Assembly: GCA_050260515.1 (NCBI GenBank)
Contig: JBLNCI010000009.1
Location: 62,001-126,000 of the forward strand
DNA length: 64,000 bases
Direction of reading: 5' to 3'
DNA from: DATJIG01 sp050260515
GTDB taxonomy: Bacteria > Pseudomonadota > Alphaproteobacteria > SMXQ01
Shown: positions 1-7,742 of the stretch, piece by piece
How the letters are laid out: every line of letters begins with the position of its first letter
Numbering within the stretch: position 1 is the first letter of the stretch
The notes under the pieces: generated by a model
Told to the model about the DNA's origin: nothing
Database searches by the model: none
Seen by the model: the letters and a program-made list of their open reading frames with translations, nothing else
Translations under genes and position numbers: made by a program

Positions 1-594
1 GGCACGGCGGCGACCGACCGCAACCTTTACGTCCAGTCGCTGACGGCGAACGGCGAGACGCTGTCCTACACCACGGCCCAGAATTCCGCCGCCAACGGCA
101 TGAGCGCGTCCGACGGGGCGATCCTCGCCGTCAACGGCCCGCTGACGTTCCACTCCTCGGGCGGCGGCGGTGGCGGCGGCGGTGGAACCGTCGGCCCGTC
201 GACCATCGTCTTGCATCTCGCGGAAGACGCGTGGAACGGCGACGCGCAGTTCGTCGTGAAGGTCGACGGCGCCCAGGTCGGCGGCACCCGGACGGCGACC
301 GCGTCGCACGCGTCGCACGCGGTCCAGGACGTCACGCTGACCGGCGACTTCGGGGCGCAGGGCCCCGGGACGGTCGATGTCCAGTTCGTGAACGACGCCT
401 GGGGCGGCACGCCGGCGACCGATCGCAATCTCTACGTCTACTCGGCCGACGTGAACGGACACTCGTTCCCAGGCACCGCGGCGGCGAACGACGCGGCGAA
501 CGGAATGAGCGCGCCGGACGCGGCGATCCTCGCCATCAACGGCACGGTCGAGTTCAACATCAACCACACCGCTCCGCCGCCCATTCTCGGTTGA
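1..594 (+). CDS. C-terminal part of a protein with tandem CBM60-like carbohydrate-binding modules (5' end outside window)
   Basis: The frame is open from base 1 to a TGA at 592-594, so the start lies upstream of the window. It encodes the tail of one beta-sandwich module (ATDRNLYVQSL, then the NGMSASDGAILAVNG end motif), a run of nine glycines as linker, and one complete module of about 130 residues. That module begins VAEDAW-like (LAEDAWNGDAQFVVKVDG), carries NDAWGG-TPATDRNLYVYS, and ends FNINHTAPP. These motifs match calcium-dependent xylan-binding/CBM60-type domains (family knowledge). The last module is nearly the same as the last module of the GH16 protein at 832-3018, so the two genes are tandem paralogues or share exchanged modules. 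The catalytic domain, if any, is not visible. A secreted polysaccharide-binding role is inferred. Confidence 0.8.
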   Translation, partial: GTAATDRNLYVQSLTANGETLSYTTAQNSAANGMSASDGAILAVNGPLTFHSSGGGGGGGGGTVGPSTIVLHLAEDAWNGDAQFVVKVDGAQVGGTRTATASHASHAVQDVTLTGDFGAQGPGTVDVQFVNDAWGGTPATDRNLYVYSADVNGHSFPGTAAANDAANGMSAPDAAILAINGTVEFNINHTAPPPILG

Positions 595-735
595 AGCCGC
601 TCCTAAGCCCCGAGACATCGCGCGGCCGTCGCCGCCGCCCGTCCTGCGCATGTCCACGGCGGCTGGCGCTCGCGGCCGACCGGTGGCGCACCCCAATACG
701 ACGCAGACGCGAAAAAGTGCCAAGGGCATCGGTGC

Positions 736-754
736 CGCGGCACGCCGCGTTTTT
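736..754 (+). terminator. possible weak intrinsic terminator
   Basis: CGCGG (736-740), loop CACG and CCGCG (745-749) are followed by five T. The stem is only 5 bp. It sits between the carbohydrate-binding gene and the GH16 gene and could end transcription of the first. Confidence 0.35.
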
Positions 755-831
755 GAAAGCTTTTTCGCCCCGCCTTGATGCGCGCCCGTGACGGGAAAGG
801 TCGTGCATCGTTTCGCTGACATTCGTGACGT

Positions 832-3018
832 ATGCGGCGCGCGGGTCGCATGCGCACATCACAGCATATGGGCGCAGCGATGGTGGATCTCACGGGCTTC
901 AAGCTCACGTTCGACGACGAGTTCAACTCCTTCACGTGGTCTCCCGACGGCAGCAGCGGCTACAAGACGACGTTCTACTTCGGCGGACGCGAGCTGTGGG
1001 GGAACGGCGATCAGCAGTACTACTCAGACCCCAGCGTCGGCGTGAATCCGTTCTCGCTCGCCAACGGCGCGCTCCACATCACCGCGGCGCCTGCCGCACC
1101 CGGCTCCAATCCCGACAACCAGCCGTACACCTCGGGGATGATCAGCACCGAGGGGATGTTCACGCAGACCTACGGCTACTTCGAGGCGCGCATCGAGGTC
1201 GCCTCGGGGCCCGGCATGTGGTCGAGCTTCTGGATGCTGCCCGGCGACAAGAGCTGGCCGCCGGAGATCGACGCGCTGGAAGCGTTCGGCACCACGAACC
1301 CCAACGGCGACGGCGGCGGCAATCTCGCCTACCACGGCCAGATCTCGACCAACCGCAATCTCGACGGCGGGAGCTGGGCGGCGGTCAACGGCGATATCCA
1401 CACCGAGTATCACACCTACGGCGTTGACTGGGAGCCGGACGTCATCCGCTGGTACATCGACGGCCAGCTCCTCGGCGAGAACCAGAAGGGCACCGTCGCG
1501 ACGCCCGCGACCACCGATGTGCCGATGTACATGCTCGCCACTCTCGCCGTCGGCGGATGGGCAGGGCCGAACGCCGGCGAGACGTCGGTGATGGGGATCG
1601 ACTACATCCGCGCCTACTCGAAGGACCCCAACGCGCACGCCGTCGCCTTGCAGACGATCTCGTCCCCGGACGGCGTCGACACCACGCCGATCGGCGCCAC
1701 CGACGCGAACGGCGTCATCGGGAGCGGCGGCGGCAATCCGCCGCCACCGCCGCCGAACAATCCGCCGCCCACCGGCGGCACTGGCGTCTCGGTCCGCGTC
1801 TCGGAGGACGCGTGGACCGGCGACGCGCAGTTCGTCGTCAAGGTGGACGGCGTGCAGGTCGGCGGCACCCAGACGGCGACGGCGTCGCACGGTGCCGGCC
1901 AATGGCAGGACATCGCGCTGGCCGGCACCTTCCCGACCGGCCCGCACGCCATCGACATCACCTTCCTCAACGACGGCTGGGGCGGCAGCGCGGCGACCGA
2001 CCGCAATCTCTACGTGCAGTCGGTGACCATCAACGGCGACACGCTCGACTGGCACACGGCGCAGAACGGCGCCGCCAACGGCATGACCGCGCCCGACGGG
2101 GCCATCCTCGCCGTCAACGGCACGATCCACTTCAGCGATCCGGGCAGCGGCGGGACGACCACGCCGCCTCCCAACAATCCCCCGCCGAACAACCCGCCGC
2201 CCAGCGGCAGCGGACCGCTCACCGTGCGGGTGGCCGAGGACGCGTGGAACGGCGACGCACAGTTCACCGTCACCGTCGACGGCGCGCAGTTCGGCGGCGT
2301 GCAGACCGCCACGGGGTCTCACGCGGCCGGAGGCTGGCAGGACATCTCGATCGCCGGCACGCTCTCGACCGGCCCGCACACCGTCGCCATCAACTTCCTC
2401 AACGACGGTTGGGGCGGGACGGCGGCGACGGACCGCAATCTCTACGTCCAGACGCTGACGGTGAACGGCGAGGTGCTGTCCTACACCACGGCGCAGAACG
2501 ACGCGTCGAACGGCATGAGCGCGCCCGACGGGGCTATCATGGCGATCAACGGCGCGATGACGTTCCATGCCGCGGGCACCGGCGGCACACCGACGCCGCC
2601 GCCGGGCGGCACGGTCGGGCCGTCGACCATCGTCCTCCACGTCGCCGAGGACGCGTGGAACGGCGATGCCCAGTTCAACGTCCTCGTCGACGGCGTCCAG
2701 GTCGGCGGCACCCGGACCGCGACCGCGTCGCACGCCGCCCACGGGGTGCAGGACATCACGCTCAGCGGCGACTTCGGCGCGCAGGGGCCCGGAAAGGTCG
2801 ATGTCGTCTTCCTCAACGACGCCTGGGGCGGGACGGCGGCGACCGACCGGAACCTCTATGTCTACTCGATCGACGTGAACGGGCACTCGTTCGCCGGAAC
2901 GTCGGCCGCCAACAACGCGGCGAACGGCATGTCGGCGCCGGATGCGGCGATCATGGCGATCGACGGCACGCTCGACTTCAACATCAACCACACCGCCCCG
3001 CCGGCGATCATCGGCTGA
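832..3018 (+). CDS. GH16-family glycoside hydrolase with three C-terminal CBM60-like modules
   Basis: The product has up to 728 residues. Residues about 20-285 form a GH16 domain: FDDEFNSF at the N-end and the catalytic EIDALE motif, whose two Glu are the expected nucleophile and acid/base of beta-1,3/1,4-glucanases and related enzymes. Pro/Asn/Gly-rich linkers separate it from three modules at about 319-434, 463-575 and 598-728, each with (S/A)EDAW-GDAQF, NDGWGG or NDAWGG, and ATDRNLYV. Starts at 832, 850, 868 and 880 are all in frame. None gives a clear Sec signal peptide, so export by a type I system or another signal-less route is possible; several rhizobial GH16 glycanases leave this way (family knowledge). 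The substrate (beta-glucan, xylan or own exopolysaccharide) cannot be decided. Confidence 0.88.
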   Translation: MRRAGRMRTSQHMGAAMVDLTGFKLTFDDEFNSFTWSPDGSSGYKTTFYFGGRELWGNGDQQYYSDPSVGVNPFSLANGALHITAAPAAPGSNPDNQPYTSGMISTEGMFTQTYGYFEARIEVASGPGMWSSFWMLPGDKSWPPEIDALEAFGTTNPNGDGGGNLAYHGQISTNRNLDGGSWAAVNGDIHTEYHTYGVDWEPDVIRWYIDGQLLGENQKGTVATPATTDVPMYMLATLAVGGWAGPNAGETSVMGIDYIRAYSKDPNAHAVALQTISSPDGVDTTPIGATDANGVIGSGGGNPPPPPPNNPPPTGGTGVSVRVSEDAWTGDAQFVVKVDGVQVGGTQTATASHGAGQWQDIALAGTFPTGPHAIDITFLNDGWGGSAATDRNLYVQSVTINGDTLDWHTAQNGAANGMTAPDGAILAVNGTIHFSDPGSGGTTTPPPNNPPPNNPPPSGSGPLTVRVAEDAWNGDAQFTVTVDGAQFGGVQTATGSHAAGGWQDISIAGTLSTGPHTVAINFLNDGWGGTAATDRNLYVQTLTVNGEVLSYTTAQNDASNGMSAPDGAIMAINGAMTFHAAGTGGTPTPPPGGTVGPSTIVLHVAEDAWNGDAQFNVLVDGVQVGGTRTATASHAAHGVQDITLSGDFGAQGPGKVDVVFLNDAWGGTAATDRNLYVYSIDVNGHSFAGTSAANNAANGMSAPDAAIMAIDGTLDFNINHTAPPAIIG

Positions 3019-3026
3019 TGTGACAC

Positions 3027-3053
3027 ACCGGGGGCCCTGCGCGGGCTCCCGGT
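3027..3053 (+). terminator. strong GC hairpin after the GH16 gene
   Basis: An 11-bp stem with one G-U pair (3027-3037 with 3043-3053) and a 5-nt loop lies 9 nt after the GH16 stop codon. No T-run follows, so it may stabilise the 3' end or work with Rho rather than act as a classical intrinsic terminator. Confidence 0.4.
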
Positions 3054-3150
3054 TGCGTCCGCCGGGCGTTCCCGGTCGTTTACAGCGACCCGCCAATCCC
3101 GCATCCTTGCGCCCCCGGGTTCACCGGAGACAGCAGGGCAGGGACTTACA

Positions 3151-4185
3151 GTGAGCAGGACCTTCGTCGCCGCGCTCGCGGCGTTGACGTCGACCATGGC
3201 GCTTCCGGCGGCGGCCGCCGACGCCGTCGAGACCTTCTTCAACGGCCGCGAGATCCGGCTCGTCGTCGGCACCGGCAGCGGCGGCGGTTACGACGCCTAT
3301 GCCCGGCTCGTCGCGCGGTTCATGGGCAAGTACGTGCCCGGCACTCCGACCATCGTCGTCCAGAACATGCCCGGCGCGTCCGGCATCAAGGCGGTGAACT
3401 TCCTCTATTCCGTCGCGCCGAAGGACGGCACCGCGCTCGCGACCTTCAACAACTCGATGCCGGTATATCAGGCGATCGGACAGACGGGCGTCCAGTTCAA
3501 GACCGAGTCGCTGTCGTGGGTCGGCGCGATGAGCAAGTTCGTCAATGTCGTGGCCGTGTGGCACACGACCGGCGTGAAGACCATCGAGGACGCCAAGCGC
3601 ATCGAGGTGGTGATCGGGGCGACCGGCGGCGGCGGCACGATTGCCGGCTATCCGACGCTCCTCAACTCGACGCTCGGCACGAAATTCAAGGTGGTGACCG
3701 GCTACGAGGGCGGCAACGCCATCAATCTCGCGCTCGAGCGCGGCGAGGTGCAGGGGCGCGGTAACCTGTCGTGGTCGTCGATCCAGACCGGCCATCCCGA
3801 CTGGTACCGCGACAGGAAGATCGTCCCGATCGTGCAGATCGGATCGCAGAAGGAGCCCGATCTCCAGGACGTCCCGCTGCTGACCGAGCTCGCGGGCAAC
3901 GACGAGCAGCGTCAGATGTTCGAGTTCGTCTCGGCGGTGAACGCGATGGAGCGCCCGTTCGCCGGCCCGCCCGCGCTGCCCAAGGACCGTCTCGAGGCGC
4001 TGCGCCGCGCGTTCGACCGCACCGCGAAGGACGCCGACTTCCTCGCCGCGGCGGCGAAGCAGGACCTGCCGATCGACGCGAGCCCCGGCGAGGACATTGA
4101 GAAGATCGTCGCCCGCATCGTCGCTACGCCGCCCGCGATCGTCGAGAAGACCAAGCAGGCGATGGGCGGCAAGGGGCTGGACTGA
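3151..4185 (+). CDS. TctC/Bug-family periplasmic substrate-binding protein
   Basis: This 344-residue protein has a GTG start. Residues 1-22 are a signal peptide ending PAAAADA. The mature part starts VETFFNGREIRLVVGTGSGGGYDAYARLVARF and continues with IVVQNMPGASGIKAVNFLYSVAPKDGT, the two ligand-binding loops of the tripartite tricarboxylate transporter receptor family. The known role of the family is to capture carboxylates, including aromatic ones such as phthalate isomers, in the periplasm and pass them to a TctAB-type permease. No TctA or TctB gene is present here, so this is an orphan receptor. Unlike its 12 full-length relatives in the window it stands alone, with no enzyme gene beside it. 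Confidence 0.88.
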   Translation: MSRTFVAALAALTSTMALPAAAADAVETFFNGREIRLVVGTGSGGGYDAYARLVARFMGKYVPGTPTIVVQNMPGASGIKAVNFLYSVAPKDGTALATFNNSMPVYQAIGQTGVQFKTESLSWVGAMSKFVNVVAVWHTTGVKTIEDAKRIEVVIGATGGGGTIAGYPTLLNSTLGTKFKVVTGYEGGNAINLALERGEVQGRGNLSWSSIQTGHPDWYRDRKIVPIVQIGSQKEPDLQDVPLLTELAGNDEQRQMFEFVSAVNAMERPFAGPPALPKDRLEALRRAFDRTAKDADFLAAAAKQDLPIDASPGEDIEKIVARIVATPPAIVEKTKQAMGGKGLD

Positions 4186-4285
4186 GTCGGCGTCGGCGGC
4201 GTCTGTCGATTTCAGTCCGCTTTCGCGCACCAGGTCCGCCACGTGTGGAAGCTGAGGGCGAGCCGCTCTGCACCAGCGTTTTCGC

Positions 4286-4423
4286 CCTGTGCAAAACTGT
4301 CCCAACTGTCCCAGGTGTCCCAAATGGCCAGTGTGGGACAGTGGGACACTTGGGGGTTTTTGGCGGAAGTCCGCGGGATTCGCTGTCCCACAGCGGCGCC
4401 CGGTCGCGGATGGCGGTGGGACA
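4286..4423. repeat. dispersed TGTCCCA/TGGGACA repeat element, copy 1
   Basis: TGTCCCA occurs at 4298, 4307 and 4316 (a 9-nt period), its complement TGGGACA at 4334 and 4342, then TGTCCCA at 4384 and TGGGACA at 4417. The opposed halves can fold into a hairpin. A 36-nt core from about 4289 (GTGCAAAA...) is repeated almost exactly, in inverted orientation, near 38745-38780. It fills the gap between two convergent genes. Confidence 0.75.
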
Positions 4424-4430
4424 GCGTCCG

Positions 4431-4922
4431 TCAGACGACGTAGGGGATCCAGCGCTTCACCCGCGCCTTGTAGGCACGGTACTCGGCGCCGAAGCGCGCT
4501 TCGAGCTTGCGCTCGTCGTCGAGCACGCGGCGATGGAACCACGGAATGTTCACCAGCAGGATCGCCAGCGCGAGCCACGACTCGAAGGTGATCGCGAGGC
4601 CGAGCATGAAGATGAGGTGGCCCAGGTACATCGGGTTGCGCGTGAAGCGGTAGGGGCCGTGGTCGACGATGCGATCGGGCTGGGCCTGGAAGCCGGGGCC
4701 GCCGCCGCCATGGCTGCCGCGATAGTCGCGGATCAGGCGGTATTCGCCGTAGCCCCAGATCAGCAGCAGGACGCCCCACGGGTTGAAGGCGAGATGTCCG
4801 CCCCGCACCGCGAGCTCGAACAGGACGACCACGATGGGGTAGAGCGCGAAGCTCCGCTTCGGCGTGCTCTTGAGCCAGTCCGCCACTGTCTGCCGCAAAT
4901 CTGCCTGCCGTACATCGCTCAT
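4431..4922 (-). CDS. isoprenylcysteine carboxyl methyltransferase-like (ICMT/PEMT superfamily) membrane protein
   Basis: This 163-residue integral membrane protein has about four hydrophobic segments. The hallmark of the family is clear: HGPYRFTRNPMYLGHLI around residue 95-111, followed after a hydrophobic stretch by DDERKLEARFGAEYRAYKARVKRWIP, where the ERKL/FG-EY elements of the SAM-binding site sit. Bacterial members methylate small or lipid-like acceptors that are mostly unknown. It is convergent with the TctC gene at 3151 and divergent from the membrane-protein gene at 5070. A specific substrate cannot be named. Confidence 0.8.
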   Translation of the reverse strand: MSDVRQADLRQTVADWLKSTPKRSFALYPIVVVLFELAVRGGHLAFNPWGVLLLIWGYGEYRLIRDYRGSHGGGGPGFQAQPDRIVDHGPYRFTRNPMYLGHLIFMLGLAITFESWLALAILLVNIPWFHRRVLDDERKLEARFGAEYRAYKARVKRWIPYVV

Positions 4923-5069
4923 ATGCGTTCCCCCGGATCATCATCGAAGTGGTGACGTTATAGGGCGTTACGGGCGCGGTGCGAAGCTTGACCGAAGGCT
5001 CCGCTCGGAACCTTGCCGCCGCCGGACGGTTGGTGCAGCAGGCAAGAATCATTCGAGAAGGAGGCCGCA

Positions 5070-6008
5070 ATGGCTGAGTACAGTCGACCGGAAGGCGCGC
5101 CGCACATGAGCCCCGTCACCCCGGCGGAGGACATGCGGACCGTGCTCATCAACAACGTGTCGTGGGGCGCGGTGCTCGCTGGCGTGGTGTTCTCGCTGGT
5201 GGTCCAACTGCTGTTGAACATGCTCGGTATCGGCATCGGCGCCGCGACCATCCATCCCATGGAGGGCAATAGCCCGGACGCGTCGAGCTTCTCGATGGGC
5301 GCCGGCATCTGGTGGGTGGTGTCGGGCATCATCGCCGCGTTCGCCGGCGGCATCGTCGCCGGGCGGCTGTCGGGCCGGCCCAAGGAGTCGACCACCGGGT
5401 GGCACGGCGTCACCGCGTGGGCGCTCACCACGCTCGTGGTGTTCTGGCTGCTGACGACGGCGGTCGGCAGCATCGTCGGCGGCGGCCTCAACGTGCTGGG
5501 CTCGATCACCGGCGGCATCGGCAAGACCGTCGGCCAGGCGGCCCAGACCGCGGCGCCGATGGTGGCGCAGAACCCCGATCCGTTCAGCGGCATCGCCAAC
5601 CAGATCCAGGCGCAGACCGGCGGCAGCGATCCGCAGGCCATGCGCGACGCGGCGACCGCGGCGGTCAAGGCGGCGGTGACGGGCGACCAGCAGCAGGCGC
5701 AGCAGGCGCGCGAGCGCGCGGTGCCGCTGCTGGCGAAGGCCCAGAACATCTCCGAGGACGACGCGCGCCAGCAGATCGACCAGTACCAGCAGCAGTACCA
5801 GCAGGCGATGGATCAGGCCAAGCAGCAGGCGATCCAGGCCGCCGACACGACGACGAAGGTGGTGTCGCGGGCCGCGCTGTTCAGCTTTGTGTCGCTCGTG
5901 CTGGGCGGCATCGCCGCCTGGTTCGGCGGTCGCATGGGCGCGGTCGATCCGACGATCCGCGGGTACCTCGAGGAGCGCGCAGGGGCGCGGGTGCGCAGCC
6001 GCACCTGA
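5070..6008 (+). CDS. integral membrane protein of unknown function with Gln/Ala-rich soluble segment
   Basis: This is a 312-residue protein. The start at 5070 is chosen because AAGGAGG lies just upstream. Hydrophobic helices are at about 30-55 (WGAVLAGVVFSLVVQLLLNMLGIGIG), 72-92 (a glycine-rich helix ending GGIVAGRLSG), 105-125, and near the C-end (SFVSLVLGGIAAWFGG). Between them lies a Gln/Ala-rich, probably coiled-coil region (about residues 200-270) with repeated QQ dipeptides. The layout resembles PhnA-like/YrzE-like alphaproteobacterial membrane proteins. Nothing indicates catalysis. It is a single-gene unit ended by the terminator at 6029. Confidence 0.7.
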   Translation: MAEYSRPEGAPHMSPVTPAEDMRTVLINNVSWGAVLAGVVFSLVVQLLLNMLGIGIGAATIHPMEGNSPDASSFSMGAGIWWVVSGIIAAFAGGIVAGRLSGRPKESTTGWHGVTAWALTTLVVFWLLTTAVGSIVGGGLNVLGSITGGIGKTVGQAAQTAAPMVAQNPDPFSGIANQIQAQTGGSDPQAMRDAATAAVKAAVTGDQQQAQQARERAVPLLAKAQNISEDDARQQIDQYQQQYQQAMDQAKQQAIQAADTTTKVVSRAALFSFVSLVLGGIAAWFGGRMGAVDPTIRGYLEERAGARVRSRT

Positions 6009-6028
6009 TCGCTCATCGCTGAAACGGC

Positions 6029-6060
6029 AACGGCGCCCGTCTCGCGACGGGCGCCGTTTT
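6029..6060 (+). terminator. intrinsic terminator
   Basis: A perfect 13-bp stem (6029-6041 with 6046-6058) around the loop TCGC runs into a T-tract. It follows the 5070-6008 gene by 20 nt. Because the neighbour at 6082 is convergent, it may serve both strands. Confidence 0.85.
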
Positions 6061-6081
6061 CGTGTGGCCGTTATGCGGTGG

Positions 6082-6576
6082 TCAGGCCGCGAGCGGCAGC
6101 ACCGGGCCGCGCGCGCCCTGGAGCGCGTCGGCCGCGAGCTCGGCGCCGAGGAAGCGCGCGCGATCGACGGGGCCCGGCATCCACAGCCCGGCGGTCGGCT
6201 GGGCGTCGAAGCCGAAGCGGCCGTAGTAGGGCGCGTCGCCGACCAGGATCACCGCCGATTCGCCGGCGCTCCGCGCGCGCTTGAGCGCTTCGGTCATGAG
6301 TTGCGACCCCACGCCGTGCTCGCGCCAGCGGCTGTCGACCGCGAGCGGCCCGAGCATCAGCGCGCGGCGACCCGCCGCCAGCACCGGCCACAGGCGGACG
6401 GTGCCGACCAGCTTGTCGTCGGCGATCGCGACCAGGCTGAGGTCGCGCAGCGGCTCCTGCCCGTCGCGGAGACGCTGGCAGGTCTTGTGCCAGCGCGCCT
6501 CGCTGCCGAAGGCGGAGTCGAGCAATCGATCGACGGCCGGCCCGTGCTCGGGCCGCTCCGGGGTCAACGTGACCAT
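6082..6576 (-). CDS. GNAT-family N-acetyltransferase
   Basis: This 164-residue protein matches the YhbS-like branch of the GNAT fold: strand LVGTVRLWPV, then LGPLAVDSRWREHGVGSQLMTEALKRARSAG with the acetyl-CoA pyrophosphate loop (R-EHGVGS), and YYGRFGFDAQP in the C-terminal third. It transfers an acetyl group from acetyl-CoA to an unknown amine. It starts 10 nt after the decarboxylase stop and is the last gene of the homospermidine operon, so a polyamine or a related amine is a reasonable but unproven acceptor. Confidence 0.82.
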   Translation of the reverse strand: MVTLTPERPEHGPAVDRLLDSAFGSEARWHKTCQRLRDGQEPLRDLSLVAIADDKLVGTVRLWPVLAAGRRALMLGPLAVDSRWREHGVGSQLMTEALKRARSAGESAVILVGDAPYYGRFGFDAQPTAGLWMPGPVDRARFLGAELAADALQGARGPVLPLAA

Positions 6577-6586
6577 GGCCGTGCCC

Positions 6587-7714
6587 TTAGATGCAGTACG
6601 TCTTGATCGGCTCGAAGCCGTTGAAGGCCACGGAGGCGTACGTCGTCGTGTACGCGCCGGCCGATCGGATCTCGAGCTTGTCGCCGATCTCGAGGTCCTC
6701 GGGCAGGCGGTAGTCGGCCTTCTCGTACAGGATGTCCGCCGAGTCGCAGGTCGGACCGGCCAGCACGACGGGCTGCGCCGCGCCCTTGCGCGACGACACG
6801 ATCGGGTACTGGATCGCCTCGTCCATGGTCTCGGCCAGGCCGCCGAATTTGCCGATGTCGAGGTAGACCCAGCGCTTCGCGTCGGTCTCGGACTTTTTCG
6901 AGATCAGCACCACCTCGGTCTGGATCACGCCGGCGCTGCCGACCATCTGGCGGCCCGGCTCGACGATGATGTCCGGGATGTGGTTGCCGAAATGGCGCGC
7001 GAGCGACTCCGAGATCGCGCCGCCGTAATCGGCCATCTTCGGCACGACCTTGCGGTAGCGCGTCGGGAACCCGCCGCCGATGTTCAGCATCGAGAGCTGC
7101 ACGCCGTTCTGCTCGCACTCCTTGAACAGCCACGCGGCCTGGGCCACCGCGGTGTCCCACTGGGCCGGGTCGCGCTGCTGCGAGCCGACGTGGAACGACA
7201 CGCCGTAGGGCACGACGTCGCGCTTGGCGGCGGCGATCAGGAGCTTTTTCGCCATCTCGACGTCGCAGCCGAACTTGCGCGACAGCGGCCACTCGGCGTT
7301 GGCGCCCGAGGTCAGGATGCGGCAGAACACGCGCGAGCCGGGCGCCGCGTCGGCGATCTTGCCGAGCTCGGCGTCGGAGTCGAACGCGTAGAGGCGCACG
7401 CCGCGCTGGAAGGCGGCGGCGATGTCGCTCTTTTTCTTGATGGTGTTGCCGTAGGAGATCCGCTCCGGACCCGCGCCCGCGGCCAGCACCATGTCGATCT
7501 CGTTGACGCTCGCGATGTCGAACGACGAGCCGAGCCGCGTCAGGAGCTTGAGGATCTCCGGCGCGGGGTTCGCCTTCACCGCGTAGTAGATGCCGGCTCC
7601 CGGCACGGCGGCCCGCAGGCGACGGTAGTTGTCGCCCACGACGTCGAGATCGACGACGAGGAACGGCGTCGCCGGGCTCTGCTCGGCCAGGAAGCGGTCG
7701 ATTTTCTTGGTCAT
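6587..7714 (-). CDS. ornithine/lysine decarboxylase, fold type III PLP enzyme
   Basis: This 375-residue protein is the usual length of short alphaproteobacterial ornithine decarboxylases. YAVKANP carries the PLP lysine (K47). GVSFHVGSQ and NIGGGFP are phosphate- and ring-binding segments, EPGRQMVG is the usual EPGR element, and GPTCDSADILYE holds the cysteine and aspartate donated across the dimer. The reaction is ornithine to putrescine, and in some members lysine to cadaverine; the ring of specificity residues cannot be resolved by eye. It lies 28 nt downstream of homospermidine synthase, supplying that enzyme's substrate, so a joint polyamine operon is well supported. Confidence 0.9.
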   Translation of the reverse strand: MTKKIDRFLAEQSPATPFLVVDLDVVGDNYRRLRAAVPGAGIYYAVKANPAPEILKLLTRLGSSFDIASVNEIDMVLAAGAGPERISYGNTIKKKSDIAAAFQRGVRLYAFDSDAELGKIADAAPGSRVFCRILTSGANAEWPLSRKFGCDVEMAKKLLIAAAKRDVVPYGVSFHVGSQQRDPAQWDTAVAQAAWLFKECEQNGVQLSMLNIGGGFPTRYRKVVPKMADYGGAISESLARHFGNHIPDIIVEPGRQMVGSAGVIQTEVVLISKKSETDAKRWVYLDIGKFGGLAETMDEAIQYPIVSSRKGAAQPVVLAGPTCDSADILYEKADYRLPEDLEIGDKLEIRSAGAYTTTYASVAFNGFEPIKTYCI

Positions 7715-7742
7715 CTCTGCTGGGTGCTCCTATGCGTGCCGC

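Noticed and set aside
1..3018. Repeated units that could suggest a tandem DNA repeat or CRISPR-like array
   Set aside because: The units are about 400-bp protein modules in frame with diverged codons; there are no short identical repeats with unique spacers.
1024..3096. 690-codon open frame on the minus strand
   Set aside because: It is antisense to the GH16 gene; its repetitive look simply mirrors the repeated modules.
4286..4423. TGTCCCA repeats as a CRISPR array or replication origin
   Set aside because: The units are 7 nt at a 9-nt period with inverted copies; there are no spacers, no cas genes, no DnaA boxes and no origin genes nearby.
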